A stretch of 64,000 bases of DNA from Paraburkholderia fynbosensis (GCF_902859935.1 NZ_CADIKI010000027.1:1-64000); one strand, 5' to 3'. Shown: positions 7,957 to 17,415, counted from the stretch's first letter. Translations and numbers: made by a program. The notes: generated from the sequence alone by a model not told the origin.

Positions 7957-9921
7957 TCAGGCGTCTTTCCATACGCAGATATCGCCGGTATTCAGGCGCG
8001 GCGCGCCGAGCACGAACGTCGCGTGGGACGGCGCCGGCACCTGCACCGGCTGCTCGCCGAAATTGAATGCGAAGGTCAGGCCGCCGCGCCGGCGCATGCG
8101 CAAGCCGTCGGCCAGCAGCTGCGTCGCGATGCCCGCGTCCTGCGCAGCCTGCTGCAACACCGCGCGATGCAGCGCATGCGACAGCCAGGCCGCCACATAG
8201 CGAACCTTGCCGTGCGTGAGGAGCGCCGGCCACGCGTCGTCGAATTGCGCGGCGACGCGCGTTTCGGTATGGGCCCGCACATGCTCGCGCCAATACACGG
8301 CGGTGCCCTGCGTACCGTCGATCGACAGCGCGGGCGTGAGCGTGGGTCGCAGCGACTCGACTTCGAGCACCTGCATCGGCAACACGCGTTGCAATGCGCC
8401 GGGCGGCAGGTTGCCAGGAATCGCGAACGCGTCCGTCTTCGAGCCGCTGCGCGGGCCGAAGACCCATTGCGCGCTGCTGCGTTCGATCTGCTGCACGAGC
8501 AGGTCGTCGATCACGGCGATACTCGGCACGACCACGAGGCGATACGCCGACAGGTCCGCACGGCTCGACACGACATCCACGTCGAGCCCCAGTTCGCGCA
8601 GCGCTTCGTAGTAGTCGAACACCAGCGTCTGATAATCGAAGGTCTTGCCATGACGCTGAATCTCGAACATCCATTGCGTCTCGTAGTCGAAGACGATCGC
8701 CACGGGCGCGCGCGCGGGTGCGCCGAGTGTCGAGAGCGCCGTGGACTCCGCGATTTCGCGCGCCGCCTGCCGTACTTCGAGGCCGCCCGGCGACAGTTCG
8801 TTGTTCGGCAGGTTGAGCCCGGAGTGCATTTGCTCCTGCGCATACGGACACTGACGCCAGCGGAAGTACGACACCAGTTCCGCGCCGTGCGCGAACGCCT
8901 CGTACGCCCACAGCCGGACCATGCCCTTCGCGGGCACCGGATTCCACGGCGCCCAGTTGACCGGCCCCGCCTGCTGCTCCATTACCCAGAAGCGTCCCTT
9001 GCCGATCGCGCGATAACGGTCGTGGTCGAACGCGGACACGTCGGGATGCGCGGTGCGCGCGAAACGCGCCTTCTGCTCCTCCGGCAGCGCGATCGACTCG
9101 GTACGCGCGATCGGATAGCTGTCCCAGGCGGCGACGTCGAGCGCGTTATCTTCGGAGAAACGATAGTGGTCGAAGGTCGTGAAGAAGCCCATGAAGTTGT
9201 GCAGCAGATCCGCCGTCGGCGCATGCTCGCGCAGCACCTCGACCTGCTCGCGATGGAAGCTCGCCACTTCGTCGGACATGAAGCGGCGAAAGTCGAGCAG
9301 GTGGATCGGGTTGGCGTCGGTCGGCGTCAGGTTCGGCAGGCCGATCGCGTCGAACGACGGGTACTCCATGCTCCAGAACACGTTGCCCCACACATCGTTG
9401 AGCGATGCGATCGTTTCATAGCGCTGCTGCAACCATGTCTGGAAGCGCCCGAGCGCCGCAGGCGAGTAACTCGGCACGGTCTCGTGACAGCCGAGTTCGT
9501 TATCGGTCTGCCACGCGACGATCGACGGGTGCCGCCCATAACGCTGCGCCATGGCGGCCACGATGCGCACGCATTCGCGCCGGTACGTCTCGCTCGAAAT
9601 ATCGTAGTGACGGCGCGAGCCGAAATTCCAGCGGGTGCCGTCGGCACGCACCGGCAACACGTCCGGATGCGCGTCGATCAGCCATTTCGGCGGCGACGCG
9701 CTCGGCGTGCCGAGCACGAGTTTCAGCCCGGCGGCAGCGAGCGTTTCGATCGCCTCGTCGAGCCATTGCCATGCGAAAACGCCCGCGCGCGGCTCCATCC
9801 GGCTCCACGCGAATTCAGCGATCCGCACGTGCGTAATGCCGAGTTCGACCATACGCTTTGCATCGTCGGCCCACATCGCGCGCGGCCATTGTTCCGGGTA
9901 ATAACAGACACCAAGTTGCAT
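7957..9921 (-). CDS. Beta-galactosidase, GH42
   Basis: The 654-aa protein fits GH42 in length and order: catalytic TIM barrel (about 1-380, starting LGVCYYPEQWPRAMWADDAK), a trimerisation domain of glutamine-amidotransferase-like fold (about 390-590) and a small beta C-terminal domain. WQTDNELG carries the acid/base Glu (about E142) and VMEQQAG the nucleophile (about E315). There is no signal peptide, so it acts in the cytoplasm on galacto-oligosaccharides imported by the adjacent ABC system after GH53 cuts galactan outside. The frame stays open upstream into the permease gene; ATG 9921 was chosen because the family sequence begins there. No strong ribosome binding site is visible, so translational coupling to the preceding gene is possible. 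Confidence 0.92.
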   Translation of the reverse strand: MQLGVCYYPEQWPRAMWADDAKRMVELGITHVRIAEFAWSRMEPRAGVFAWQWLDEAIETLAAAGLKLVLGTPSASPPKWLIDAHPDVLPVRADGTRWNFGSRRHYDISSETYRRECVRIVAAMAQRYGRHPSIVAWQTDNELGCHETVPSYSPAALGRFQTWLQQRYETIASLNDVWGNVFWSMEYPSFDAIGLPNLTPTDANPIHLLDFRRFMSDEVASFHREQVEVLREHAPTADLLHNFMGFFTTFDHYRFSEDNALDVAAWDSYPIARTESIALPEEQKARFARTAHPDVSAFDHDRYRAIGKGRFWVMEQQAGPVNWAPWNPVPAKGMVRLWAYEAFAHGAELVSYFRWRQCPYAQEQMHSGLNLPNNELSPGGLEVRQAAREIAESTALSTLGAPARAPVAIVFDYETQWMFEIQRHGKTFDYQTLVFDYYEALRELGLDVDVVSSRADLSAYRLVVVPSIAVIDDLLVQQIERSSAQWVFGPRSGSKTDAFAIPGNLPPGALQRVLPMQVLEVESLRPTLTPALSIDGTQGTAVYWREHVRAHTETRVAAQFDDAWPALLTHGKVRYVAAWLSHALHRAVLQQAAQDAGIATQLLADGLRMRRRGGLTFAFNFGEQPVQVPAPSHATFVLGAPRLNTGDICVWKDA

Positions 9922-9977
9922 GAGAGAAGTTTCGTTATGAGTTGACGAGTAGACGGGTTGACGTCGCGGGCAGGTGC

Positions 9978-10829
9978 TCAGCCTTTGCTTGCACCGAAAG
10001 TCAGACCGGCGACGAAGTGCCGTTGCATCGCGAAGAACATCAGCACGGAAGGCAGCGCTGCGAGCACCGAGCCTGCCGCGACCAGGTTCCATGCGGTCGT
10101 CCATTGCCCCTTGAGCGCGGCGACGCCCACGGTGATCGGCGCGGCCTCGTCGCCTTGCGTGAGACACAGCGCCCAGAAATAGTCGTTCCAGACGAACGTG
10201 AACACGAGGATGCCGAGCGCGGCGAGCGCGGGACGGATCAGCGGCAGCACGATACGCAGATAAATGGTCCATTCGCTCGCCCCTTCCACGCGCGCCGCCT
10301 CGATCATCTCGAACGGCAACTGCTTGATGAAGTTGCGCAGAAACAGCGTGCAGAATCCGGTCTGAAACGACACGTGGAAAATCACCAGCGCCCACACGGT
10401 ATTGAACAGGCCGAATTTCAGCGCCATGTCGCGCACCGGAATCATCAAGATCTGGATCGGCACGAAGTTGCCGGCGACGAAGGCGAACAGCACCGCCGTA
10501 TTGCCGGGAAAGCGATAAGTAGCCAACGCGAAACCCGCCATCGACGCCAGCACGATCGCACCGAGCACCGACGGCACCGTGATCAGCACGCTGTTGGCGA
10601 AGTAATGCAGCATCGGCGTTTGCGTGAGCGCCGCGCCGTAATTTTCGAGCAGCGCGAAATGCTTCGGCCAGGTCCAGTAATCGCCTTGTGCGAGCTCGTC
10701 CGACGAACGGATCGACGTGACGAGCACGGCCAGCATCGGCAGCAGCCAGAGCAGCAAGGCCAGCGGCAACGACGCCTTATAAAGCGTGCGATTGATTGGT
10801 TTCCAGCGTTCGACGGGAAGCGGATACAT
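9978..10829 (-). CDS. Sugar ABC transporter permease, MalG/UgpE type
   Basis: This 283-aa inner-membrane protein has about six membrane segments and the EAA loop that docks the ATPase (EAARVEGASEWTIYLRIVLP). It is the second permease of a CUT1-class importer. The start MYPLPVERW at 10829 follows AGGAG. Its partners are the permease at 10873, the binding protein at 11844 and the ATPase at 13227. The glycosidases downstream argue for galactose or galacto-oligosaccharide import, probably beta-1,4-galactobiose and longer. Confidence 0.88.
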   Translation of the reverse strand: MYPLPVERWKPINRTLYKASLPLALLLWLLPMLAVLVTSIRSSDELAQGDYWTWPKHFALLENYGAALTQTPMLHYFANSVLITVPSVLGAIVLASMAGFALATYRFPGNTAVLFAFVAGNFVPIQILMIPVRDMALKFGLFNTVWALVIFHVSFQTGFCTLFLRNFIKQLPFEMIEAARVEGASEWTIYLRIVLPLIRPALAALGILVFTFVWNDYFWALCLTQGDEAAPITVGVAALKGQWTTAWNLVAAGSVLAALPSVLMFFAMQRHFVAGLTFGASKG

Positions 10830-10872
10830 GACACGTAACTCCTGGCAAGCGGCAAAAAAGGCACGCGGCGAA

Positions 10873-11778
10873 TCAGCGTTCTTCGCGCAACATGCGGCGA
10901 AGATGGAACACGATATAGACCAGCATGATCGCGAACAGCACGACGGCAATGGCCGCGGAATAGCCTTCGCGGTAGTACTTGATCGCCTGGTCGTACATGT
11001 AATAAGCGAGCACGGTGGAGCTGTCGAACGGACCGCCGCCGCTCATCACCGCGATCAGGTCGAAGCTGCGCAGCGCGCCGATCACGGTCAGCACGACCGC
11101 CATGAAAGTGGCCGGGCGCAACTGCGGCAGGATCACGTGCCACAGCAGACGCAGGTCCTTCGCGCCTTCCATGCGCGCCGCTTCGACCACTTCGGGATTG
11201 ATGCCCGTCAGGCCGGTGAGATACAGCACCATGCAGAACGGCGTTTGCGGCCACAGCGCGGCGAAGATGATGCCGAACGTCACCGTGCGCGGATCGCCGA
11301 GCACGGGTATGCCGTGCCCTACGATCAAACGCAGCAAGCCGAAGCCGGGGTCGTAGAACCAGCTGAACACCAGTCCGACCACCACGCCCGACAGCACGAA
11401 GGGGGCGAAGAACAGCGACTTCACGACACGCATGCCGCGCACGTGCTGGTTCAGATACAACGCGAACATCAGACCCAGCGGCGGCGCGAGCAGGAACAGC
11501 GCGAGCCAGATGAGGTTGTTCTTGAGCGCCGTATAAAACGTGTCGGACTGGAACAGTTCGACGTAATTGCCGAGCCCCACGAAGGTCTTCGGCGTCATGC
11601 CGTCCCAGTTGTAAAAGCTGAGCGAGATGCTGCTGATGATCGGGTAGACCACGCACAGACAAAACAGCAGACATCCCGGCAACAGGAAGAAAAACGCGGC
11701 GCGGTGCTGATGACGGCGCGTCGTCGAGACGTGACGACGCCGGGCCGCCGGTAAGCGGCTCGCTGCGGTATGAGACAT
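10873..11778 (-). CDS. Sugar ABC transporter permease, MalF/UgpA type
   Basis: The 301-aa first permease of the CUT1 importer has an Arg-rich cytoplasmic N-terminus (about 1-25), then about six membrane segments and the EAA loop EAARMEGAKDLRLLWHVILP. It lacks the large periplasmic loop of E. coli MalF, as is usual for UgpA-like proteins. It lies 43 nt upstream of the second permease and 65 nt downstream of the binding-protein gene, consistent with one transcript. Confidence 0.88.
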   Translation of the reverse strand: MSHTAASRLPAARRRHVSTTRRHQHRAAFFFLLPGCLLFCLCVVYPIISSISLSFYNWDGMTPKTFVGLGNYVELFQSDTFYTALKNNLIWLALFLLAPPLGLMFALYLNQHVRGMRVVKSLFFAPFVLSGVVVGLVFSWFYDPGFGLLRLIVGHGIPVLGDPRTVTFGIIFAALWPQTPFCMVLYLTGLTGINPEVVEAARMEGAKDLRLLWHVILPQLRPATFMAVVLTVIGALRSFDLIAVMSGGGPFDSSTVLAYYMYDQAIKYYREGYSAAIAVVLFAIMLVYIVFHLRRMLREER

Positions 11779-11843
11779 GGATCGAGCCTCGTCGGAAATC
11801 GAAGGCGGGCGCCGGCGGCTGTTACGCGCCGGCGCTGCGGGAC

Positions 11844-13097
11844 TTACTTCTGGTAGATGCGCTTCCTGGTCGCTTCGAGGCGCGCGAGCACGGCGTCGAG
11901 TTGCGACGGATCGCTGTAGAACTGCTGCATGGCCTTCATGCCTTCGTCGGCCATTTCCTTCTGCATGTCGCGGTCGTAGAACTGCGCGATCCCGCCCTTG
12001 GTGTTCGCGAGCGTCTGGAAGCCGACCTTCGAGATCGCGTCCTCAGGCTCGGCGGCCTCGCTGTTCGACGGCAGTTGACCCCAGCCCTTCGCCAGTTCGG
12101 CGTTGATCTGCGGCTGCTCCATGAACGCGAGCAGCTTGCGCGCGTCGGCCTTGTTCTTCGCCTTGGCGGGAATCAGCAGCACGTTCACCGGGCCGTCCTC
12201 AGCCATCGGCACATTGGCGTCGATCACCGGGAAGCGGAAGAAGCCGATTTGCGGTTTGATCGACGGCGGCAGGCCCGCCGAGAAGAACGTGCCCATCAGC
12301 ATCATCGACGCCTTGCCGCTCGCGAGGAACGGCGCGATCGAATCGAGATCGTACGAGAGCGCGTTGTCGATGAAGTAGTGATCGTCGATCAGCGTCTTCC
12401 ACGTCGCGTAGACCTTCTTCACGCGCGGGTCGGTATACGGAATCTCGCCTGCCATCAGCTTCTGATGGAACTCGTTGCCGTTGATACGCAGATTCAGGTA
12501 GTCGAACCATGCGGCGAGCGTCCAGCTATCACGCGCGGCCACCGCGATCGGCGCGACCCCGATCGCCATCAGCTTCCTGTTCGCCTCGAGAAATTCGTCC
12601 CACGTTTTCGGCTCGCCCTTGATGCCGGCCTTCTCGAACAGATCCTTGCGATAGAAGAAGCCGTACGCGTCGTAGCCGAGCGGCGCGGCGTACTGCTTGC
12701 CCTTGTACGTGGACGCTTCCTTGACCGACGCATACTGTTGCGACCAGCCATTCTTGCTCCAGTCCGACGACAGGTCTTCGAGCAGGCCCCGTTGCGCGTA
12801 ATAGGCCATCCGTTCACCGTCGTGCCACGACACGACATCAGGCGGATCGGTGGCGAGCCAGCCGCCCATCTGCACCTTGTACGCTTCCTCGGTGATGTAG
12901 GTCACCTTGAGATCGACGTCGGGGTTGGCTTTCTTGAACTTGTCGAACGCCTCCTGCCACGTGGAGCGCTGGTTGCCGCGCGCCGATACGTTGATGTTGA
13001 GCGTGGCGGCGTCGGCCGTGACGCTGGCTAACGCGCCGGCCACCAGGGCGGCGGCAATCGACACCTGGGCAAGACGGCGAAGGCGAAGAGCAATCAT
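11844..13097 (-). CDS. Sugar ABC transporter substrate-binding protein, family 1
   Basis: The 417-aa protein has a Sec signal peptide ending near DAATLNI. The mature part has the two-lobed family 1 solute-binding fold (WQEAFDKFKKANPDVDLKVTYI; NRKLMAIGVAPIAVAARDSW). It should capture galactan-derived oligosaccharides in the periplasm for the adjacent permeases. The start follows AAGGAG. A perfect hairpin lies in its leader, often seen where the binding protein is made in excess of the membrane subunits. Confidence 0.9.
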   Translation of the reverse strand: MIALRLRRLAQVSIAAALVAGALASVTADAATLNINVSARGNQRSTWQEAFDKFKKANPDVDLKVTYITEEAYKVQMGGWLATDPPDVVSWHDGERMAYYAQRGLLEDLSSDWSKNGWSQQYASVKEASTYKGKQYAAPLGYDAYGFFYRKDLFEKAGIKGEPKTWDEFLEANRKLMAIGVAPIAVAARDSWTLAAWFDYLNLRINGNEFHQKLMAGEIPYTDPRVKKVYATWKTLIDDHYFIDNALSYDLDSIAPFLASGKASMMLMGTFFSAGLPPSIKPQIGFFRFPVIDANVPMAEDGPVNVLLIPAKAKNKADARKLLAFMEQPQINAELAKGWGQLPSNSEAAEPEDAISKVGFQTLANTKGGIAQFYDRDMQKEMADEGMKAMQQFYSDPSQLDAVLARLEATRKRIYQK

Positions 13098-13124
13098 CTT
13101 GTGTCTCCTTGACTACCTTGTTGA

Positions 13125-13145
13125 CTGACAGCGGATGGCTGTCAG
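13125..13145 (-). repeat. Perfect hairpin between ATPase and binding-protein genes
   Basis: CTGACAGC (13125-13132) and GCTGTCAG (13138-13145) pair perfectly around a 5-nt loop. It lies in the 129-nt gap between the ATPase stop and the binding-protein start. A role in differential expression within the operon is inferred. Confidence 0.55.
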
Positions 13146-13226
13146 CGAAGTAACCCGCTCTGTGGCGGAATTCGGCTGGGTGAACCCGGCGGATTCATCG
13201 GGTTTCGGTATCCTGACTACCTGTGT

Positions 13227-14366
13227 TCAGGCAGCGATGCGCTCGGGCTCGAACGTGCTACGCCGCAATGCGATTCCTTGCGCGTCGAACACATGGCACG
13301 CCGACGGCGGCACATGAATGCGGATACGCTCGCCCGAGCCGATCGGCGTATCGCCGGCCGCCTTTGCGATCAGCGTGCCTGTAGCGTGGTCCGCGTGAAT
13401 GTAGCTGTGCTCGCCGAGCCGTTCCGAGAGCACCGTCGCGCATTGAACGAACTGCTCGTCGCCGTCGAGCCGCAAATGCTCCGGCCGCACGCCGAGCGTG
13501 ACCGGCTGGCCGCGTTGCAGACGCTGGCCGTCCACGTGCGCGATCAGCTTCTCGCCGCTTTGCGCGAGCGACACCGCCACGCTGCCCGGCTCGATCGCAT
13601 CGACCGTCGCGTCGATGAAGTTCATGCGCGGCGAGCCGATGAACCCCGCCACGAAGCGCGACTTCGGATGGTGATACAGCTCGAGCGGCGCGCCGGTCTG
13701 GGCGATGCTGCCGAAGCGCTCGGCATCCGCGCCGGCGTGCAGCAGCACGATGCGATCGGCGAGCGTCATCGCTTCGACCTGATCGTGCGTCACGTAGACC
13801 ACGCTCGCATTTGCAAAGCGCTGATGCAGACGCGCAATTTCGACCCGCGTCTGGCCGCGCAATGCGGCGTCGAGATTGGATAGCGGTTCGTCGAACAGAA
13901 AAACGCCCGGCTCGCGCACGATGGCCCGGCCGATCGCAACGCGCTGGCGCTGCCCGCCCGAGAGCGCTTTCGGATAACGCTCCAGCAAGCTGTCCAGTTG
14001 CAGAATGCGCGCGGCTTCGCGCACCTTTTTCTCGATCACGTCCTTCGGCTGCTTCGCGAGCTTCAGCCCGAACGCCATGTTGTCGAACACGGTCATGTGC
14101 GGGAACAGCGCGTAGCTCTGGAATACCATCGCGACGCCGCGCTGTGCGGAGGGCACGTCGTTCACGAGACGCTCGCCGATATGCAGCTCGCCTTCGCTCA
14201 GGTCTTCGAGACCGGCGATCATTCGCAGCAGGGTCGACTTGCCGCATCCCGAAGGGCCCAGGAAGACGCAGAACTCGTGCTGCGCGATCTCCAGATCGAC
14301 GCGCCGGATCACCGGCGGATGGTCGCCGTATGATTTCTGCACGTCCGTCAAACGAATGCTCGCCAT
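13227..14366 (-). CDS. Sugar ABC transporter ATP-binding protein, UgpC/MsmK/MalK type
   Basis: The 379-aa protein has an ATPase domain (1-235) and a C-terminal OB-fold regulatory domain (about 240-370). Visible motifs are Walker A GPSGCGKST, Q-loop FQSYALFPHM, signature LSGGQRQR, Walker B VFLFDEPLSNLD and the His-switch YVTHD. It energises the CUT1 importer formed by the genes downstream. It is the first gene of the galactan operon and faces the LacI gene across a 204-bp region with two operators. Confidence 0.93.
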   Translation of the reverse strand: MASIRLTDVQKSYGDHPPVIRRVDLEIAQHEFCVFLGPSGCGKSTLLRMIAGLEDLSEGELHIGERLVNDVPSAQRGVAMVFQSYALFPHMTVFDNMAFGLKLAKQPKDVIEKKVREAARILQLDSLLERYPKALSGGQRQRVAIGRAIVREPGVFLFDEPLSNLDAALRGQTRVEIARLHQRFANASVVYVTHDQVEAMTLADRIVLLHAGADAERFGSIAQTGAPLELYHHPKSRFVAGFIGSPRMNFIDATVDAIEPGSVAVSLAQSGEKLIAHVDGQRLQRGQPVTLGVRPEHLRLDGDEQFVQCATVLSERLGEHSYIHADHATGTLIAKAAGDTPIGSGERIRIHVPPSACHVFDAQGIALRRSTFEPERIAA

Positions 14367-14380
14367 GCTGTCTCCGTCGG

Positions 14381-14396
14381 ATTTAACCGCTTAAAT
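14381..14396. promoter_or_regulatory. LacI-family operator O1
   Basis: ATTTAACCGCTTAAAT is a 16-bp palindrome with central CG, the signature of LacI-family operators; only one base pair deviates. It lies 15 nt upstream of the ATPase start, where binding would block transcription of the galactan operon. Confidence 0.8.
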
Positions 14397-14435
14397 TTCA
14401 CAAAAAAATAAACGGCCAACGCTTGTGCTGTCGGC

Positions 14436-14451
14436 ATTTAATCGCTTAAAT
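14436..14451. promoter_or_regulatory. LacI-family operator O2
   Basis: ATTTAATCGCTTAAAT differs from O1 at a single base, and the two centres are 55 bp apart. Paired near-identical sites at this spacing favour cooperative binding or a small loop over the operon promoter. The divergent LacI-family gene at 14571 is the obvious ligand. Confidence 0.8.
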
Positions 14452-14525
14452 TCGAATTCGAGAGGAAAAGTCATGGCGGGTGTCTCCGGTGTGTTTTCCA
14501 GAAACTTAGCAATGTCGCAGAATGC

Positions 14526-14555
14526 TTGCAACATCTGAATCGCATTCCCTAAATA
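14526..14555 (+). promoter_or_regulatory. Candidate sigma-70 promoter for the LacI-family gene
   Basis: TTGCAA (14526-14531) and TAAATA (14550-14555) are separated by 18 bp. The predicted start is very near the ATG at 14571, so the leader would be short; the call is tentative. Confidence 0.35.
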
Positions 14556-14570
14556 TGGGATAAAACGACC

Positions 14571-15587
14571 ATGGTCACGCTGTCCGAAGTGGCGAAGCGA
14601 GCGCACGTCACGGCCGCCACCGTCTCCAACGTGCTGCGCAATCGCGAGAAGGTCCGGCCTGAAACGGCCGAGCGCGTGCTGAAGGCCATCGCCGATCTCG
14701 GCTACCGGCCCAACCTGAACGCGCGTGCCTTGGCGGAGGGCCGCTCGTCGACGCTCGCGCTGATGCTGTCGAACATCTCGAACCCGTTCTATCCGGAGTT
14801 CGTGCTGGCCGCCGAGCGCGCCGCGCGCAAGACCGGCCACTTCCTGATGGTCTGCAATACCGACGACGACGCCGAGATCGGCCGCGCGTATCTGAACCAG
14901 ATCGCGGGCACGCTGGCCGATGGCGTGCTCGTGATGAACACCGACATCACGATCAACGATCTGTGCGCGTCCGCCACACACAGCGCGCCGATTCTGCTGG
15001 CGATGTGGGAACACCCGGAGTCGCCGCCCGCGCTGCCGTGCATCGCGGTGGACTTTGCGCATGCGGGCGAGCTGGCCGCGAAACATCTGCTCGAACTCGG
15101 CCATCGCGAGATCGGCCTGTTGATCGGCGACGGTTGCGGCGGCTTGCAGGATGCGCGCTCGAACGGTTTTCGCGCGGCGATGCGCGCGGCCGGCATCGAA
15201 GCGGATGCCGCCGCGGTGCTGCAGATCCGCGACTCGATCGATGCGGGCTACGCGGCCTGTATGCAGTTGATGTCGAACCGTCCGCACCTGACCGCGATTT
15301 TCGCGACCAACGACCTGCTCGCGATCGGCGCCGCGCAGGCGCTGATCACGCTCGGCCGCGCGGTGCCGGACGACGTGTCGGTGATCGGCATCACCGACAT
15401 TCAACTCGCCCATCAGGTGCACCCTGCCCTGACCACGGTCGCGATCCAGACGGCGGCGGTCGCGGAGTTGTCGATAGACAGTCTGATTCGCCTGATTCAG
15501 GCGCCTGAGCAGCAGCCGTCGATGGTGCTCGCGCCGTTGCCGGAACTGGTGGTGCGTGCATCGACGGGACCCCGGCGGCCCAATTAG
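14571..15587 (+). CDS. LacI-family repressor of the galactan operon
   Basis: The 338-aa protein has the N-terminal LacI headpiece (VTLSEVAKRAHVTAATVSNV, hinge helix LNARALAEGRS) and a periplasmic-binding-protein-like effector domain (about 60-330, with TAIFATNDLLAIGA). It is divergent from the transport/GH operon and two CG-centred operators lie between them, so it very probably represses that operon until a galactoside inducer binds. Its stop overlaps the convergent HAD gene by 4 bp. Confidence 0.9.
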   Translation: MVTLSEVAKRAHVTAATVSNVLRNREKVRPETAERVLKAIADLGYRPNLNARALAEGRSSTLALMLSNISNPFYPEFVLAAERAARKTGHFLMVCNTDDDAEIGRAYLNQIAGTLADGVLVMNTDITINDLCASATHSAPILLAMWEHPESPPALPCIAVDFAHAGELAAKHLLELGHREIGLLIGDGCGGLQDARSNGFRAAMRAAGIEADAAAVLQIRDSIDAGYAACMQLMSNRPHLTAIFATNDLLAIGAAQALITLGRAVPDDVSVIGITDIQLAHQVHPALTTVAIQTAAVAELSIDSLIRLIQAPEQQPSMVLAPLPELVVRASTGPRRPN

Positions 15588-16312
15588 ACTTTCTGCCGCA
15601 CCGCCTCCTGATGCGCTTTCACGAACTCGGCCATGCTGTTGAAGCGGAAGTCGACCTTTGGCTGCGAGCCCGGGTTCATCGTCGCGCCAAAGCCCTGCTT
15701 CGCATGCCGGCGATAAATCCAGCACGACGCCAGTCCGAATTCGTTGGCGGGCTGGTGATCGTGAAACAGGCTCTCGGCCGTGTGCAAGATTTTGTCTTTG
15801 CCGATGCCCCGCTCGCCGAGTTTTTCCAGCATGTATTCGAAATTGCGCGGCGACGGCTTATATGACCCGACGTCTTCGGCGGTGATGATTGCGTCGAATT
15901 CGACCTGCAGTTTTGCGTTGCTGTAGGTGAAGCTCTCGTTGTCGACGTTCGACAGAATGACGAGCTTGTAGTGCTGCTTCAGGTAGTGCAGCGCCGCTGC
16001 CGAATCGTCGAACGCCGGCCAGTTGCGGATCGACTTGCCGTACGCAATACAGTCGGCGAGCGTGTAAGGCACGCGCCATTCCTCGGCGAGACGCTTGTAG
16101 ACGATCGGCAGAAGTTCCTGATAACGCCGCGCGGGCGTGTACTTCTGCTGCGACGACTCATGCCGCGCGTGCGCTTCGAGCACCTGGTCGCGCGTGAGTC
16201 GGGGCTCGACGCGCTCCAGCAGCGGCCGCAAGCCTTCGAAGATGCCGGTCTCCCAGTCGATCAACGTCCCGTAGCAGTCGAAGGTCAGCGTATCGAAGTC
16301 GGTCAGTGGCAT
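15584..16312 (-). CDS. HAD-superfamily hydrolase (haloacid dehalogenase type II-like)
   Basis: The 242-aa protein has the HAD core: motif I LTFDCYGTLIDWE with the nucleophilic Asp, motif II VILSNVD, a conserved Lys in VGSYKPSPRNF and a C-terminal acidic motif. A four-helix cap lies between motifs I and II. Overall organisation is the 2-haloacid dehalogenase type, but many such proteins are phosphatases. It is the last gene of the sugar-acid operon, 58 nt after pdxA2, which suggests dephosphorylation or detoxification of a pathway intermediate. The substrate is unknown. Confidence 0.8.
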   Translation of the reverse strand: MPLTDFDTLTFDCYGTLIDWETGIFEGLRPLLERVEPRLTRDQVLEAHARHESSQQKYTPARRYQELLPIVYKRLAEEWRVPYTLADCIAYGKSIRNWPAFDDSAAALHYLKQHYKLVILSNVDNESFTYSNAKLQVEFDAIITAEDVGSYKPSPRNFEYMLEKLGERGIGKDKILHTAESLFHDHQPANEFGLASCWIYRRHAKQGFGATMNPGSQPKVDFRFNSMAEFVKAHQEAVRQKV

Positions 16313-16370
16313 AGGGGTTCCTCATCGGATGAAGGGCTCGCGCTGCGCGTCGATCCTGTCCATCATGCGC

Positions 16371-17384
16371 TCATCGAGACACGCGATCCATCGCCATCCG
16401 CGTGACGATGTCGAAGGCCTTCTGGGTTGCGCCGACATCGGCCTTGCCCCGGCCGTGTATGTCGAACGCGGTGCCGTGCGCGGGCGTCGCGATTGGAACC
16501 GGCAGGCCGCCGTGCACGGTGACGCCGCGCCAGAAACCCATCAGCTTCATCGCGATCTGGCCTTGATCATGGTACATCGTGACCACGCCGTCGAACGCCT
16601 TCTGGTCGCGCGCCCGTACGAAGATCGTGTCGGCGGGGAACGGTCCCCGCGCGTCATAGCCGAGCTTGCGCGCCGCTTCGACTGCGGGCGCGATCACGTC
16701 GATCTCCTCGCGTCCGAATGCACCGTTGTCGCCATTGTGCGGATTGAAGCCGCACACCGCGATGCGTGGCGCCGGGTTGCCCGCGCGTTTGAGACCATCG
16801 TGAATCAACTGCACCGCGCCGACGATCCGTTGTTCCGACAGTTTTTCGCTGACATCCTTGAGTGCGATATGCGACGTGACGCGCGAAGTCCACAGTTCAT
16901 CGAGCACGTTGAACTCGCAGAAGCTGCCCGTGTAGCCGAGTTGCCCGGCGAACCATTCCATTTCGTCGCCGGTTTTCATGCCGGCCATATGCAACGAGGT
17001 CTTGTTGACCGGCGCAAACAGCATGCCTTGCGTGACGTTGTTCTGCGTGAGCGCAAGCGCCTGCTTGAACGCTTCCAGACTGTAGCGGCCGCCGCGCTCG
17101 GTGGACACCGCGCGTTCATAAGGCAGATCGTCGGGCAAGCGGAAGTCGATCAGCGACGGCACGCCCGCGTGGCGGAACGCGGCGTCCGCGTGGCCGACGA
17201 CCTCGTACTCGAAGCGCTGATCCGCGATCTGCATGCCGGTCTCCAGCTCGCGCCGGTCGCCGATAATCAGCAGCTCGGCGCGCGCACGGTTACCGGCCTG
17301 CGCGAGCAAACGCGCGATCAGTTCCGGACCGATGCCGGCGGGGTCGCCGAGCAGCACTGCAATGCGTGGTTTCATGTTGCTCAT
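16371..17384 (-). CDS. pdxA2: PdxA2-type 4-phospho-hydroxyacid dehydrogenase
   Basis: This 337-aa PdxA-family protein has LGDPAGIGPELIAR at the start, the metal/substrate motif APVNKTSLHMAG, GFNPHNGDNGAFGREE, and TMYHDQGQIAMKLMGF with metal-binding His/Asp. Its place in a catabolic operon rather than with ksgA/surA marks it as PdxA2. Characterised PdxA2 enzymes oxidise 4-phospho-D-threonate or -erythronate to dihydroxyacetone phosphate. Those pathways need a DUF1537 kinase, which is absent here, so the actual substrate is uncertain. Start could be ATG 17384 or the Met three codons later. Confidence 0.83.
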   Translation of the reverse strand: MSNMKPRIAVLLGDPAGIGPELIARLLAQAGNRARAELLIIGDRRELETGMQIADQRFEYEVVGHADAAFRHAGVPSLIDFRLPDDLPYERAVSTERGGRYSLEAFKQALALTQNNVTQGMLFAPVNKTSLHMAGMKTGDEMEWFAGQLGYTGSFCEFNVLDELWTSRVTSHIALKDVSEKLSEQRIVGAVQLIHDGLKRAGNPAPRIAVCGFNPHNGDNGAFGREEIDVIAPAVEAARKLGYDARGPFPADTIFVRARDQKAFDGVVTMYHDQGQIAMKLMGFWRGVTVHGGLPVPIATPAHGTAFDIHGRGKADVGATQKAFDIVTRMAMDRVSR

Positions 17385-17415
17385 CCTGTTCCTTTTGTCG
17401 AGCTGGCAAGCCGCC

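Noticed and set aside
8023..9945. 640-aa open frame antisense to the GH42 gene
   Set aside because: Low-complexity Arg/His/Val composition and complete overlap with an unambiguous GH42 gene.
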